DNA of 64,000 nucleotides from Longimicrobiales bacterium. Lineage in GTDB: Bacteria; Gemmatimonadota; Gemmatimonadetes; Longimicrobiales; RSA9. A program made the position numbers and the translations under genes. The notes under the pieces are model-generated. The model worked only from the letters and a program-made list of their open reading frames with translations, was not told the origin of the DNA and did not search any database. This document shows positions 40,299 to 51,400 of this stretch, piece by piece (positions within the stretch are counted from its first letter, which is position 1; each line of letters begins with the position of its first letter). The stretch lies in the NCBI GenBank assembly GCA_035461765.1, contig DATHUY010000006.1, positions 1 to 64,000 on the forward strand. The letters run 5' to 3'.

Positions 40299-43200
40299 TC
40301 AGGGGGAGCGTGTCAGCACGGTCAGATCGTTGCGCGCGAGCACGGTCGACACGAGCGTGCCGCCCGTACCGAACTCGCTCATTGTCGTCGGCAGCAGCTG
40401 TGCGAATTCGGTCGTCGCGATCATGTCGGGCTCGACGGCGCGCAGCTGCGCGCGGTCCAGCGTATCCGTCACGACGCTCACCAGGTCGTCCCAGCGCCAC
40501 GTGCCGCGCAGCTCCGGTGCGACCGCGAGCAGCAGTGCCTGCGGCGCGACCGCGTTCGGCCGGTTCGCGTGCAGCGCGATGCCGGTAGTCTCGCGCGTGC
40601 CCGGCACGACTTCGGTCCACTCGTCGAGCAGCAGGCCACACAACGGAGCGTCCAGATCGCCGGGTATGCCCAGTAGCGTGATGGACATGACATCGCCCGG
40701 CCCGAGCGCATCGCCATATTCGCTGCCGATCCAGCGGTCGCCCGCGCGTGCGGGCAGCTGGATCGGCTGGATCGTGCGCGGCGCCGGGTGCAGCCAGTCG
40801 TGGTACGTGAGCAGCCACATCAGATGGCCCATCGGCTCGCGCACGCGCGCGAGCGACTGCATCCAGTTCTCCACGTCGTTCCCGTCGGTCGTGATAGGCG
40901 CGGCAAATGCCGTCGCGAGCTCGTTACGCTGATCTGCCTGGAGACGGAACAGCGGTACGGGCGTGAACGTGCGGCCGAGCAGTGCACGTGCGGCTTCCGT
41001 GAACGCTTCGAGCCGCTGATCCGTTCGGAACGCGCGCGTGCGCGCGGCCTCTCCCGGATCGGTCGGCAGCGGGTCCGCGAACACGATGTCGAGCCGCTTG
41101 CGCGCGAGCCCGAGACGGTCGCCCACGAGCGCGATGACAGATTCCGCCTGCGCTACGAGCGCGTCGATGTTCGCCTCCGTGACCGCGCGCCCGCCGGTGG
41201 GCAGCGCCTCGGCAAAGCCGAACGCGACGATACTCTCGAGCGCGTGGCGCACGGCCGGGAGCGAGGTGCTCCACTGCGGCACGATTACCCGGTCCGGATC
41301 CTCCTTCAGCGCCTGATACGCCGCGCGCACGCCCCCGGCCATGATGCCATCGAGCGCCTGGTGCGCAGCATCAAGGTCCGTGTGCGCGGTCTCGATGCGC
41401 GCCTTCAGCTCCGCGAGATCGCGCAACGGCAGCGCGCCATCGTCCCAGCCGTGCGGATCCGCCGCGTCCAGGTCTCCGCCCTCGGACGGCAGCGCGTGGT
41501 CCGCGGCGTGGAGCGGGCGGGCCGCGCCGAGCAGGCGGCGCAGCGCCGTGAGCAGCGGCAGGATCGACGCGAGCGACCGCCTGCCCGGCTGCGCCGCCGT
41601 GAAGTCGAACACGAGCCGCCGGCTCGCGGGCACCGCCGTATCGATGTCCGGTGCCACGAACGTCTGCACATCGTCCGCGACATCATTGCTGCTGCGATAC
41701 GCGTAGATGATCAGCCGCTCCAGCTCGCTCGACCGATCCCCGAAGCGGTCGCCGGACAGCAGCACCACGTCGAGCGGCTCGAGCCCGAACGCATCGAACG
41801 CCACGAATTCCGACACACCGCCGAGCGTCACCTGCCACTGGATGTCGGCCGCGGCCGGCAGCTCCTGCATCAGCCAGTGGTTGAGCGCAGCGTTCGCCGC
41901 CGCACGCGGCGAGAGGCCTGCGTTCCAGCCGGTCGACTGCTGCGGATCCAGATGCAGTGCGACGCGGTGCGTGAGCGAGCGACCCGAGCGCGGCGTCGTA
42001 GCGACGTCCATCTCCGCCGGTCCGCTCCCCTCCTCCGCGATCTGGAGGATGCCGCGCGCGCGCTCGTAGTTTCCCTGCACCACCTGGTGCACGCTCTCGG
42101 CCAGTACGAGGTCGCCGAGCGCATCCAGCGCGTCCGCGAGACTGTCGATCTCCGCACGGATCGCACTGCCGCGCGGATCCGCCGGCAGCCCGGCGATGCC
42201 GTACGGGTAGTCCTTGCCGCGCACGAACTCCAGAAGGTCGTAGCCGTTGATGACGTCACGCGCCTCGGCCAACTCCGCCGATGTGCCGTCCGGCACCGGT
42301 GTGAGCTTGCGGCTCACGAACGGGAACCGGTCACGCAGCACATAAACGAACTCATCCAGCTCCGCCGGATTCTCGTGCATGCCCCGCTCGAGCTGGTATC
42401 CGAGCAGCGCACCCAGCTCCTGTCCATTGCGCAGGCCCTCCAGGTAGCTCAGCGCCACGCGCACTCGCGACGAGGCGAGGTTCACGCTCATCGCATTCGG
42501 GTTTGCGCGGTCGGCGTGCGTCAGGAAGGCGTTGCGCAGAACGGCCGCCGTGACGGCGTGCGTGAGCGACGGCGCATGCACGTAGCCGCCGCTGTTCTCG
42601 TACTCGACGATGTCGCCGTCCAGCTCTGCGCGGAGTGGCTCCGGCACGCTGTCGAGCGCCACCGTCCGCCGCTCGGCCGTCGACGGCTTCACGTCTTCGA
42701 CCCAGCCATACGCACCGATGTGAATGCCCTCCGCCGCTTCTGGCCGCGCGACCGCGCCGGCCACACGGGTCAGGTTCAGTGCCGGCGCCGCAGCTGCGCG
42801 CAGCAGTGCGAGCCGCCGTGCGAACAGACCCTGGATCCACGCATCCAGCCGGTAGCTGCACACGTCCAGGTGCTCCGCGAAGCACCGCTCGAGGCGCGCG
42901 GTCGGTAGCTTCGCGAGCACGTGCAGCGCCTCGTTCACGTCCGCGAGCGCAGCCGCCTCCGGCGGGATTGCGAGCACGTCATCGCGCGAGCGCGCGTGCG
43001 TGAGCAGGTAATCCGCGACCGGTGTGGATGCGCGCGTGACGCCGATCCGTGCGGCGTCCACCTCCAGCATGTCGGCAGTCGTGAGCGAGCGCGGCCCATC
43101 GATGTTCGCGAGCGGCCTCTCGTCCGGCAGCTCCGCGAATATCGCGGCGGCGCGCACCTTCAAGAACAGCACGCTGCTGCGGCCGAGCTCAGTGAGGTAT

Positions 43201-45269
43201 GCGTGGCGCAGCTGCTGGTAAAGCAGTGCCGTGGGCGCCGGGACGGCGGCACCGTCCGCATCGCGAAACCGCTCGCTCCGGATGTCTCCGCGCGGCGCGG
43301 TGAGCAGCCAGTCGATGTAGTTGCGCGTGCCGTCGATCGTCCGGAGCTGCGCTTCCTCGGAGAGGGGGATGCGCGGATCGCCGTCGATCACGGGTCCCGT
43401 GAGGCGGTCGTCATCCTCGAGGAACGCGATGGTGTGCAGCCTGGACGTGCCGATGCCGAGTGCGGCAAGCCGTGCATCGCGAGCCGCGCGGAGCCGCGCG
43501 TACAGCCGCGCCGCGAAGCCCGCGGGCATGCGCAGGAAGTTCACGTAGTTCCACAGGTACTCATCGTCGATACCCCGTCGCGTGTAGAACTCGACGGAGC
43601 TCGCCTGGAGTCCGAGGATGCCCATCAGGTTCGCGAACGGCTCTGCGCCCGGCCGGCCGGTGAACGGCACGAGCGGCAGAAGCGTGCGCCACTCGCCCTC
43701 GAGCCGGCGCAGCCACTTCTCAAGCTCCGCCCAGAACCCGCCCTCGTCCCGCGTCTCGCCCGGATGGAACTTCCAGCGCGGGAACGAGCTGGTGATGAGC
43801 ACGCCGTACGGCTGGTCGCCGACGCGGATGGTGGGCAGCAAGCCGCGGCCCAGCACGAACGCGGTGAAGTAGCGCTGGAGCCGCGCGCTGTCAGCCGTGC
43901 GCACGAGCGGCTTCAGCACGTCGGTGACGAAGCCGCCGAGCGTCGCGCCCCACAGCGCCCGGTTCATGGCAATCGCTTCGGCGATGTCCGTGCGAGCCGC
44001 GAACGGCAGCGGCGCTATGACGTCGACCGGCAGCCCGAGCGACTCGGCGAGGCGCTGACCGTCCGTCTGCTCGAGGGGGTCGTCCGAGACGGGCAGCGCC
44101 GCGCCGGCCTGCTCCGGCCACAGCGCATCGATGTCGTCCTCGTTCGACGATGTGAACCCGGACTTCGCGTCGTCCGTGTTGTTCGTCGGCGTGCCCTGCG
44201 GCACGATGGCCATGCCCGTGCCGTAGCGGTGCGCCTCGATCAGCCGCTGGAGCCGCGCGGCGGTATCCGCCGGTGACGACGACGCGCGCAGTCCGAGCAC
44301 GACGATTCGCGTGAGACCATCCCGCTCCTGCGGCTCGAGCGGGATGCGCATGCCCATGCCGCGCGCGACTGCGGCCGGGAAGTCGATCATCCAGCGCATC
44401 GCATCATCGATGGCGATGCGACCCGTGTCCGGATCGCGCTCGAGCAGGCCCTCCGCGCCGAGCGGGTCGGGTCCGAGCGGCAGATCGTCGGGTATGAGTC
44501 CGCCCACGAACTCGCGGCTGCCGGACGCCGTGAACAGCACGGCGACGAACCGGTCGGGCAGCACCTCGGAGCGCGGTACTTCCGTCGCGTCGAGCGGCTT
44601 CGTCTCCAGCTCCGGGAACGCGAGCGCGGCGGGATCGTCCACACCGTCCGTCCAGTTCGTCGGCCGGGTCTCGTGCGCGATCCACGCGGCGCGGTGCGCG
44701 CCGTGGCGGCCCGCGAGCACGTTCCACGCGCCGCGCGCCTCGTTCGTGCGCGCCTGCTCGTCAGCGAGCGCATTCGCGGCCGCGCGCGCCCGCCAGTACG
44801 TCCGCCCGTCCTCCGCCTCGCCTGCACTCAGCACGCGCTCGTGCGCCGCGACCGCAATGTCGTCCGGGTAGATGCGCAGCCACAGCTCCGGGCCCCCATC
44901 CGTGTCCATGAACCGCGTCTCGATGTGCACGGGCAGCAGCAGGATCGGCACGAGATCCGGCATCTGCTCGATGAGCACCTGTGGCGGCGGGAGCAGCTCG
45001 CCCGCCAGCCGCCGCTCGTCCGCAATGCTGCCCACCAAGTCCGCACGCACGCCCTCGATGCGCTCTTCCAGCGCGCTCCGCTCGCGCTCCAGCTTCGCGA
45101 TGCGCGCGCCCCCCTCCTCATCATCCGGCCCGGCCGCACGCCGCGCGTGCGCGAGCGCATCGTCCAGTGCGTGCAGCGCCAGCGTGTCTGTGCGCAGTGC
45201 GGCGCGCTCCCGGTCGCGGCGCGCGCGCGCCTCACCGATCTGCGACTGGATCCCGCTCAGGTCAGGCAT
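40299..45269 (-). CDS. Large-protein operon, gene 5: unknown 1656-aa protein
   Basis: A giant protein with no signal peptide. Residues about 1-95 form a coiled coil (RARRDRERAALRTDT..., KLERERSALEERIEGV). It is followed by LLLPVHIETRF and ELWLRIYPDDIAVAAHE. Around residues 345-375 is HRYGTGMAIVPQGTPTNNTD, and near 470-495 YFTAFVLGRGLLPTIRVGDQ followed by PYGVLITSSFPRWKF. These blocks are conserved-looking and unlike any enzyme family I know. The C-terminal third alternates helical and beta-rich stretches and ends LARNDLTVLTRSP. The gene sits 9 bases downstream of gene 4's stop. Scaffold or very large assembly component is a guess. Confidence 0.78.
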   Translation of the reverse strand: MPDLSGIQSQIGEARARRDRERAALRTDTLALHALDDALAHARRAAGPDDEEGGARIAKLERERSALEERIEGVRADLVGSIADERRLAGELLPPPQVLIEQMPDLVPILLLPVHIETRFMDTDGGPELWLRIYPDDIAVAAHERVLSAGEAEDGRTYWRARAAANALADEQARTNEARGAWNVLAGRHGAHRAAWIAHETRPTNWTDGVDDPAALAFPELETKPLDATEVPRSEVLPDRFVAVLFTASGSREFVGGLIPDDLPLGPDPLGAEGLLERDPDTGRIAIDDAMRWMIDFPAAVARGMGMRIPLEPQERDGLTRIVVLGLRASSSPADTAARLQRLIEAHRYGTGMAIVPQGTPTNNTDDAKSGFTSSNEDDIDALWPEQAGAALPVSDDPLEQTDGQRLAESLGLPVDVIAPLPFAARTDIAEAIAMNRALWGATLGGFVTDVLKPLVRTADSARLQRYFTAFVLGRGLLPTIRVGDQPYGVLITSSFPRWKFHPGETRDEGGFWAELEKWLRRLEGEWRTLLPLVPFTGRPGAEPFANLMGILGLQASSVEFYTRRGIDDEYLWNYVNFLRMPAGFAARLYARLRAARDARLAALGIGTSRLHTIAFLEDDDRLTGPVIDGDPRIPLSEEAQLRTIDGTRNYIDWLLTAPRGDIRSERFRDADGAAVPAPTALLYQQLRHAYLTELGRSSVLFLKVRAAAIFAELPDERPLANIDGPRSLTTADMLEVDAARIGVTRASTPVADYLLTHARSRDDVLAIPPEAAALADVNEALHVLAKLPTARLERCFAEHLDVCSYRLDAWIQGLFARRLALLRAAAAPALNLTRVAGAVARPEAAEGIHIGAYGWVEDVKPSTAERRTVALDSVPEPLRAELDGDIVEYENSGGYVHAPSLTHAVTAAVLRNAFLTHADRANPNAMSVNLASSRVRVALSYLEGLRNGQELGALLGYQLERGMHENPAELDEFVYVLRDRFPFVSRKLTPVPDGTSAELAEARDVINGYDLLEFVRGKDYPYGIAGLPADPRGSAIRAEIDSLADALDALGDLVLAESVHQVVQGNYERARGILQIAEEGSGPAEMDVATTPRSGRSLTHRVALHLDPQQSTGWNAGLSPRAAANAALNHWLMQELPAAADIQWQVTLGGVSEFVAFDAFGLEPLDVVLLSGDRFGDRSSELERLIIYAYRSSNDVADDVQTFVAPDIDTAVPASRRLVFDFTAAQPGRRSLASILPLLTALRRLLGAARPLHAADHALPSEGGDLDAADPHGWDDGALPLRDLAELKARIETAHTDLDAAHQALDGIMAGGVRAAYQALKEDPDRVIVPQWSTSLPAVRHALESIVAFGFAEALPTGGRAVTEANIDALVAQAESVIALVGDRLGLARKRLDIVFADPLPTDPGEAARTRAFRTDQRLEAFTEAARALLGRTFTPVPLFRLQADQRNELATAFAAPITTDGNDVENWMQSLARVREPMGHLMWLLTYHDWLHPAPRTIQPIQLPARAGDRWIGSEYGDALGPGDVMSITLLGIPGDLDAPLCGLLLDEWTEVVPGTRETTGIALHANRPNAVAPQALLLAVAPELRGTWRWDDLVSVVTDTLDRAQLRAVEPDMIATTEFAQLLPTTMSEFGTGGTLVSTVLARNDLTVLTRSP

Positions 45270-45278
45270 GGCGTACGC

Positions 45279-48200
45279 TCACTCCTTCAGTTCCTTCAGC
45301 ATGTCGCGTCCGTGCACCGCGACCATGACCGGCTTCTGGTACAGGATGAACGCGGTATCGGCCGCGTTCGCGCCCCACTGCACGCCGCCGTCCGGACCCG
45401 TCAGCGGCAGGGCGAATGGTATCGAGAAATCGATCACCGCCGCCTCGCCCAGATGGTCCCACGAGAGCGAGTCCCAGCGCAGCGAGCCGGGCGCGGGTGC
45501 GGCCGGCGGATTCTCGTCCAGCCCGAAGCGCGGCTCGCCGACCACCTCCTGGATCACGAAGAACCAGCCGAGCTGGTTCGCCGGAATCGTGGCGCGCGCC
45601 TGCGCGGTCTCGGCCAGGTCCTTGTGCCCGCGCACCTTCTCGAGCGTGAGGTCGAAGCCGATGAAGTGGATGTCGGGGAGCACCTGGGCGGAGTAGAGCG
45701 GGAACCGGATGTTCGGGTCCGCCGGATCGTCCTCGCTCACCTCGCCCGTCTCGTCCCACAGCACGAGCCGGTTCACGTCCGTCGGGCGCGTGCCCCACTT
45801 CGCGGCCTGCGCGTAGATGATCGTGTTCGGATAGCGCTTCAGCAGGTCGCCGCGGATGACGAGCACGAGCTGCGCCGGCTCGCCGCGCGCCGCGCGCTGG
45901 TTGTGCGCGCCGAGCACGTCGCCCCCGGCCCACTCGTGGATGCGCGGGATGTCGCGCACGCTCTCCGCGAACTCGGCCGGCGGCAGGTTGTCACGGTTCG
46001 CATAGTTCGATGGATCCCAGAACTGGCGGAACGGCGAGCCGCGCTGGTCCGTGGGGTACTCGCGCCAGTGCAGCTCGCGGCCGAACTCGTGGTTGAGCCC
46101 GACCATGTAGGACTCGATGAACCGCTGATTCGTGAGCATCAGCGAGATCGTATTCTGCGGGATCAGGTTCAGGTTCGGCACGAACAGGTCCGGCGAGATG
46201 TCGCGCAGCGGCTGGTACATCGGCTTCCGGATGTCCGGGTACGCGAGGATCTTCGCGATGCGGTCGGTCGCACGCGCGGCCGCATCGGCGTAGCGGCCGG
46301 CGACATACGCGAGCGCGCTCTCCACGCCGATCCGTATCTGCGGCGCGAGTCGGCTCGCGAATGCGCGCGGCGGGTCGAGCGCCGCGAGGGCCGCGCGGCG
46401 CACGTGCGCCAGGTCGAGCGGTGCGCGCACCGGCTCCTGCGCCGGCCGCAATGCGAGCAGCGCGTTGAACTCCGCCGCAGCCCGGCGGAACGCCGCCGCA
46501 GCCGCACTGTCCGGCCCCGTCGCGCTCACGGCGGCTTCGGCCGGCGGCGCGCCCGGCTCGAGCAGTGCGAAGCCGGCGTTCGGCGGCGCATCGGCCGCCG
46601 CCGCGCTCGTCATGCCGGCCGTCGTGAGTGCCTCGACCGCGCTGCGGTCGGCATCCAGCTCACGGAGCCGGCGGTGGAGCCACGCGATCGCGGCGATGCC
46701 GGCCACGGCGATCACTGCGCCGAGCACACCGCCCGCCGCAACGGCAAGGATCAGCACCAGCACGAGCAGCACGAGTGCGACGAGCGACGCGTAGCGGGCC
46801 AGCTCGCGCAGCCGCGCGGGCAGCGGCCGGCGCGCACCCACCGCCGCGTCCTCGAGCGTCGGCACGTTGACCGCCGGGCGTGGCGGTGCCGCGCTGATCC
46901 GCTCTTCGTTCAGATCGGTGACTACGCGCGCGAGCGGAGCGGCACGCTCGCCGGCACCGAGGCTGCGCCGCGCGATCGGCCCGCGCGGCCGGAGCTGTCT
47001 GCGCAGCGCACCGCTCAGCGCCGCGCTCGGCACGCGGCTCTCGCGCACCATGTAGTGCAGCGTCACGGGGCTGCCCATGATGCGCGACATCGCGGGTGCC
47101 ACGACGGGCAGTACGCGCACGTCCGGCAGCGCGACCAGGTACTTCGTGAAGATCGCCTGGCTCGTGAGCATCCCCGTCTGCGCATCGCGGATCTTCCGGT
47201 TCGCCGCCAGCACCTCGCCGATCTGCTCCCACGCGAGGCGCATGTACTCCTCCTGATGCTTCTGCACGACGAGCGTGCCCATCCCCGCACCGGCGCGGTG
47301 GCGCGGGTCGCGGTTCAGCTCGTTCACCCACCCGGGATCCGTCGACGTGGCGCTGATGCGCTCGACGAGCGCGTGCCAGCGGCCGTACAGCGGCACGCTG
47401 ACGACGGGGTCCGCACCGCCCGGCACGCCCGTGTCGACCGCGTCCGCCGCGAGGTTCACATGCTGCTCGATCTCCGCGGGGAAGTTGCTGTCCGCGGCGA
47501 GGGGCACGGGCTTCGTGGTGGGTGCCCGCAGCGCGCCCTCGAGTCCCACGACATCGTTCGGCGCGCTCGTGATCGCGGGCATGCCGAATCCGGGATTCTG
47601 CACGTCCATGTCGCGGATGCCGACACGCGGATCGACATCGCGCGGCACGAGCGCGCGCACCAGCTCCTCGAAGTCGCCGACGGCGCCGGTACGGAAGAAC
47701 CACTCCTGATAGACCGGCAGCTCGGTCGCGGCGCTCCACGCGATCGCGAGGCCCGGCTCGTTCGCGGCGACCGTCTGCCCGAGCCCCGCCTTGCGCCCCA
47801 CCTCGAACGTGGGGATGACGAACGCGTAGTACGGCGTGTCCGGCTCGAGCCGGCGCGGTGACAGCAGCCGGCAGTAGCCGCGGTCCGGCTCCGTGCGCAG
47901 CAGCACGTCGAGTGTCTCGAGGTTCGGCGCACTGCCGGTGCCGAGCGATGCGTTCAGGTGCACGTGCGCCCACGCCCACAGCTGCGAGTCCGGCGGGAAG
48001 ATGTCCGCGGGATCGGCTTCCGGCCGGAGCCGGATCGATGGGAGCGGCCGCCCCGGCCGCAGGTCGCGCTCGAACTCCGTCTCCTTCAGCACGGCGAGGA
48101 AGATCCAGGGGATGAGCCGGTGCTGCGCGTCGGGGATGGCGGGCGTGTAGCGCCACGCGAAGTCCTCGTCGTAGAACTCGACGAACGCGAGGTAGTTCGG

Positions 48201-48440
48201 CTCGAAGTCGGTCGTCCAGTTGCGCGGCTCCGTGCGCACGATCTGCTGCGGGTTGATGCCGAGCACGTCGCCGGGTCCGACGAGCTGCACCTCCTTGGGC
48301 GGCACGGCGAGCGATGCCTGATCGCTCGCGACCGTGACGCCGACCGTGAGCCGGGCGCGGCTCGCGGCGGTGGCCGCCTGCTGGATCTGCGCGGCAATGC
48401 CGCGGCGCAGCCACGGCAGGAACGAGTACTCGGCGATCAT
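45279..48440 (-). CDS. Large-protein operon, gene 4: unknown 1053-aa membrane-anchored protein
   Basis: This 1053-aa protein begins MIAEYSFLPWLRRGIAAQIQ. Residues 1-500 form one soluble region (VEFYDEDFAWRYTPAIPD; WIFLAVLKETEFERD). A hydrophobic segment at about 551-588 provides one or two transmembrane helices between Arg-rich flanks. Residues about 690-1053 form a second region with YMVGLNHEFGRELHWREYPTD, RGSPFRQFWDP and LPDIHFIGFDLTLEKVRGHK. With no signal peptide, both halves could be on the same side if the segment is a hairpin. It overlaps gene 3 by 4 bases (ATGA), fixing the start. No function is recognised. Confidence 0.78.
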   Translation of the reverse strand: MIAEYSFLPWLRRGIAAQIQQAATAASRARLTVGVTVASDQASLAVPPKEVQLVGPGDVLGINPQQIVRTEPRNWTTDFEPNYLAFVEFYDEDFAWRYTPAIPDAQHRLIPWIFLAVLKETEFERDLRPGRPLPSIRLRPEADPADIFPPDSQLWAWAHVHLNASLGTGSAPNLETLDVLLRTEPDRGYCRLLSPRRLEPDTPYYAFVIPTFEVGRKAGLGQTVAANEPGLAIAWSAATELPVYQEWFFRTGAVGDFEELVRALVPRDVDPRVGIRDMDVQNPGFGMPAITSAPNDVVGLEGALRAPTTKPVPLAADSNFPAEIEQHVNLAADAVDTGVPGGADPVVSVPLYGRWHALVERISATSTDPGWVNELNRDPRHRAGAGMGTLVVQKHQEEYMRLAWEQIGEVLAANRKIRDAQTGMLTSQAIFTKYLVALPDVRVLPVVAPAMSRIMGSPVTLHYMVRESRVPSAALSGALRRQLRPRGPIARRSLGAGERAAPLARVVTDLNEERISAAPPRPAVNVPTLEDAAVGARRPLPARLRELARYASLVALVLLVLVLILAVAAGGVLGAVIAVAGIAAIAWLHRRLRELDADRSAVEALTTAGMTSAAAADAPPNAGFALLEPGAPPAEAAVSATGPDSAAAAAFRRAAAEFNALLALRPAQEPVRAPLDLAHVRRAALAALDPPRAFASRLAPQIRIGVESALAYVAGRYADAAARATDRIAKILAYPDIRKPMYQPLRDISPDLFVPNLNLIPQNTISLMLTNQRFIESYMVGLNHEFGRELHWREYPTDQRGSPFRQFWDPSNYANRDNLPPAEFAESVRDIPRIHEWAGGDVLGAHNQRAARGEPAQLVLVIRGDLLKRYPNTIIYAQAAKWGTRPTDVNRLVLWDETGEVSEDDPADPNIRFPLYSAQVLPDIHFIGFDLTLEKVRGHKDLAETAQARATIPANQLGWFFVIQEVVGEPRFGLDENPPAAPAPGSLRWDSLSWDHLGEAAVIDFSIPFALPLTGPDGGVQWGANAADTAFILYQKPVMVAVHGRDMLKELKE

Positions 48441-51400
48441 CGGCGCACCACCTGGGAAAGCGGGACGACCTGGAGCTCCGCATCGAGTGCGGCATCGCGC
48501 TCGACGAGCGTGCGCAGTGCGCCGCGCGCTTCCGCCTCCGATGCGAACACGAGCCCGCCATCGTGCAGCCCGAGGTCGCGCGTGGTCGCGACCGCGAACT
48601 GCTCCTCCTCGACGTGGACCTTCGCGGTGCCGAGGCCGGAGGGTCTGCGTGCGCGTGCGGACAGCGGCGACTTCGCGATCGACGCGCTGAGCGAGAACAC
48701 GTCGAACAGCGTGGTGCGGATCAGGTGCAGGATCGAGGCGTGGCGGACCGGCAGGTATATCACCTCGTAGGCCACCTGAAGCCGGCGGAACAGGCTCGCG
48801 TGCGGGCGCTCGCCGCCGCCCACGCGCACGCCCGCGTCGAAGCGGTCGAACGAGCGGCTCGACAGCTTCGCCGCATCGTTCATGTCGAGGAACTGCGCCG
48901 GCGCGAACTGCTCCTTCCGGTACTCCGTCGCCGCGGCATCGTCCCCGACGCGCACCTCTTCGATGCGGAAGCGCCGCCCGTTCTCCGGCCGCTGCGTGCC
49001 GAAGCGCGCGATGTCGAGGTTCAGCGGCACGAGCTTCTGCGCGATCTCGAGCGAGCCGAACGGGTGCAGGACGAGCACGTTCTCCTCGGCCGGAATCTCG
49101 CGCACCGTCACCTGCAAGTGGCTCTCGGGCGGCAGCACCGCGCGCCAGTTGCCATCGAGCGCCAGCGCATCGCGAAGCTTCGGGAGCACATCGACCGGCG
49201 GCAGCGATGTGTCGCGCCGCTCGCCCACGGTGACATCGAAGCGCACGGAGATCGTGACCTTGATGATGAACCCGATCTTGAACGAGCCGCGGCCGCGCGC
49301 ATTCCACGGCGTCGGCCCGGAGAGCGTCAGTTCGAGTTTGATGCTGAACAGCGTGGACGACCCGCTCCGCACCGCGACCATCGCCGCGATCTCGGCAATG
49401 AAGCCGAACGGGTCGAACTGGATCAGCACGTCCAGCGACAGCATCCCATAGACGTTGAAGATCTTGATGCCGTACTGTACCTCGACCTTCGCGCCGAACT
49501 GCACTGTGTTCGATGTGACTGCGAAGTAGGCCTCTGCGCGGACGCTCGGGTTGCCCTGGAAGATGATGATCGCCATGCGCCGCAACGGCCCGAGTCCCAT
49601 GGGCGGCGGCGTGTAGGCGGGGTGGAACCCGCCGGCGCTCATCAGGAAGTTGGCGTTCTCGCCCCAGTAGATGCGGATCGCCATGTCGCCGGTGAGCGTG
49701 AACGTCAGCAGGCGCGAGTCGAAGAGCGATGCATCGAACGAGAGCTGCCGCTTCTCGAAGTCCACAATCCCGAGGAAGTTCACCTGGAGCCGGAGCAGTG
49801 CGACTTCTTCGGCGGGCACGTTTACGCGCAGCACGCCGAGGATCGCGAATGCGGGGCGCGGGATCTCGAGCAGCAGGCCCAGTTCGAGGGAGATCAGCGT
49901 CGGCGTGCCCCAGCCGAGCTTGCCCATCGGTCCGATCAGGAACCGGTCGGGCAGCGGCGGGAAGATGCGCTTCAGGTCGTTGATGATGCGCGGTGCGTTC
50001 GCCACCACATCGCGCGGGAACAGCACGCTGTTGAGCGAGCCATCGCGCACGCCGGCCTGGAGCGGCTCGTACAGCACGGTCCGGTTCAGGCCGAGCAGTC
50101 CGCCCACGCCGAGCAGCGTGAAGCCGAAGCCGAGCTGGATCGGCGGGAACTCCGCGACGATGATGATGAGCAGCGAGAAGCCCGGGGTACCGTCCGGCAT
50201 GCGCGTGTTCAGGATCCCGACTGCGCGCACGGAGATGATGCCCTGGAACTCCAGCTCCAGCATGCCGAAGTACTCGCCCTTCGGGGGGTCGAAGCGCATG
50301 AAGCCGCCACCCTTGAACCCGCCGCCATCCACACTGAGTCCGAGCCCCTGCGGCGCCTTGAACCGCATGTCGAACTGCGCCGGCCCGAGGTTGCCGCCGC
50401 CGTCCGGGAACGAGAGCAGCGCCTCCGCGCCCATGCGGTCCACCACGACGAGCAGCGGTCCGAGCGTCGCGCGGATCATTGACGACAGCTCGAGCGTGAT
50501 CGCGCCGTCCGCGGTGCCGACTACGATGTAGATCGTCGGTACCTGCAAGGGCCCGAGCCCGAGGTTCACCGCGAGTGCCAGCTCGATGCCGGAGCTGCCG
50601 CGCAGCCGCAATCCCTGCGCTGGCCCCCATGACGCGCCCAGGTCGAAGTCCACCTCGAGGCGGACGCCGGAGAGGAGCGAGGCGAGGAACCCGTCGGCGC
50701 CCTCGGTGCCAATCAGCACGCGGCCGCCGAAGATCCCGACCTCTGCGATCAGCTCGCCGCGGTTGTTCTCCCACGATGCGCCGGCACCGAGCGTCACCAC
50801 GCGGGCCTCGACGCGCGTTGCGCCGAGCGCGCTCAGCAGCGTGAACGCGGTCTGGGGAGGAGTCGGCTGTGCGAACACGCGCACCACCGCATTGCCGGTC
50901 GCGCTGCCGCCGGGCGGGACGAACGTCAGGTCCGCGGGCGGGCGGATCTCGATGCGTGTCGCGGCCGAGACCGCGCCGCCGGCCGCGAGCTCGATCGCCC
51001 AGCCGGGCACGGCGAACGGGCGGCGGACCGCGAAGCCGGCGGGCACGTCGAGGCGTGCGTCGGCCGCGAGGCCCGGCAGGCCCGCGCCAGCGGCGAGGCC
51101 GATGCGGAAGCCGAAGATGTCGACGGCAGGACCACCCTCGTCGGCGGGGATGAAGCCTGCGGGGACGCCCATCTCTCGCAGCAGGTCGCGCACGGCGTGC
51201 AGCAGGTCCTCGCCGTCCATCCCGGCCGTGCCCCAACCCCAGGCCGCGGACAGCACGTCCGCGGGCCGCGTCAGCAGGTCCGCGATGCGATCGAGCCGCA
51301 GCTCGCGCAGCAGCACGGGCGGCTTCACTGGATCTACCGAGCCCGCGTTCAGCGCGGTGTGGTCGATCACGCCGAGGAGCCGCGCGAGCGTGAACCCGAT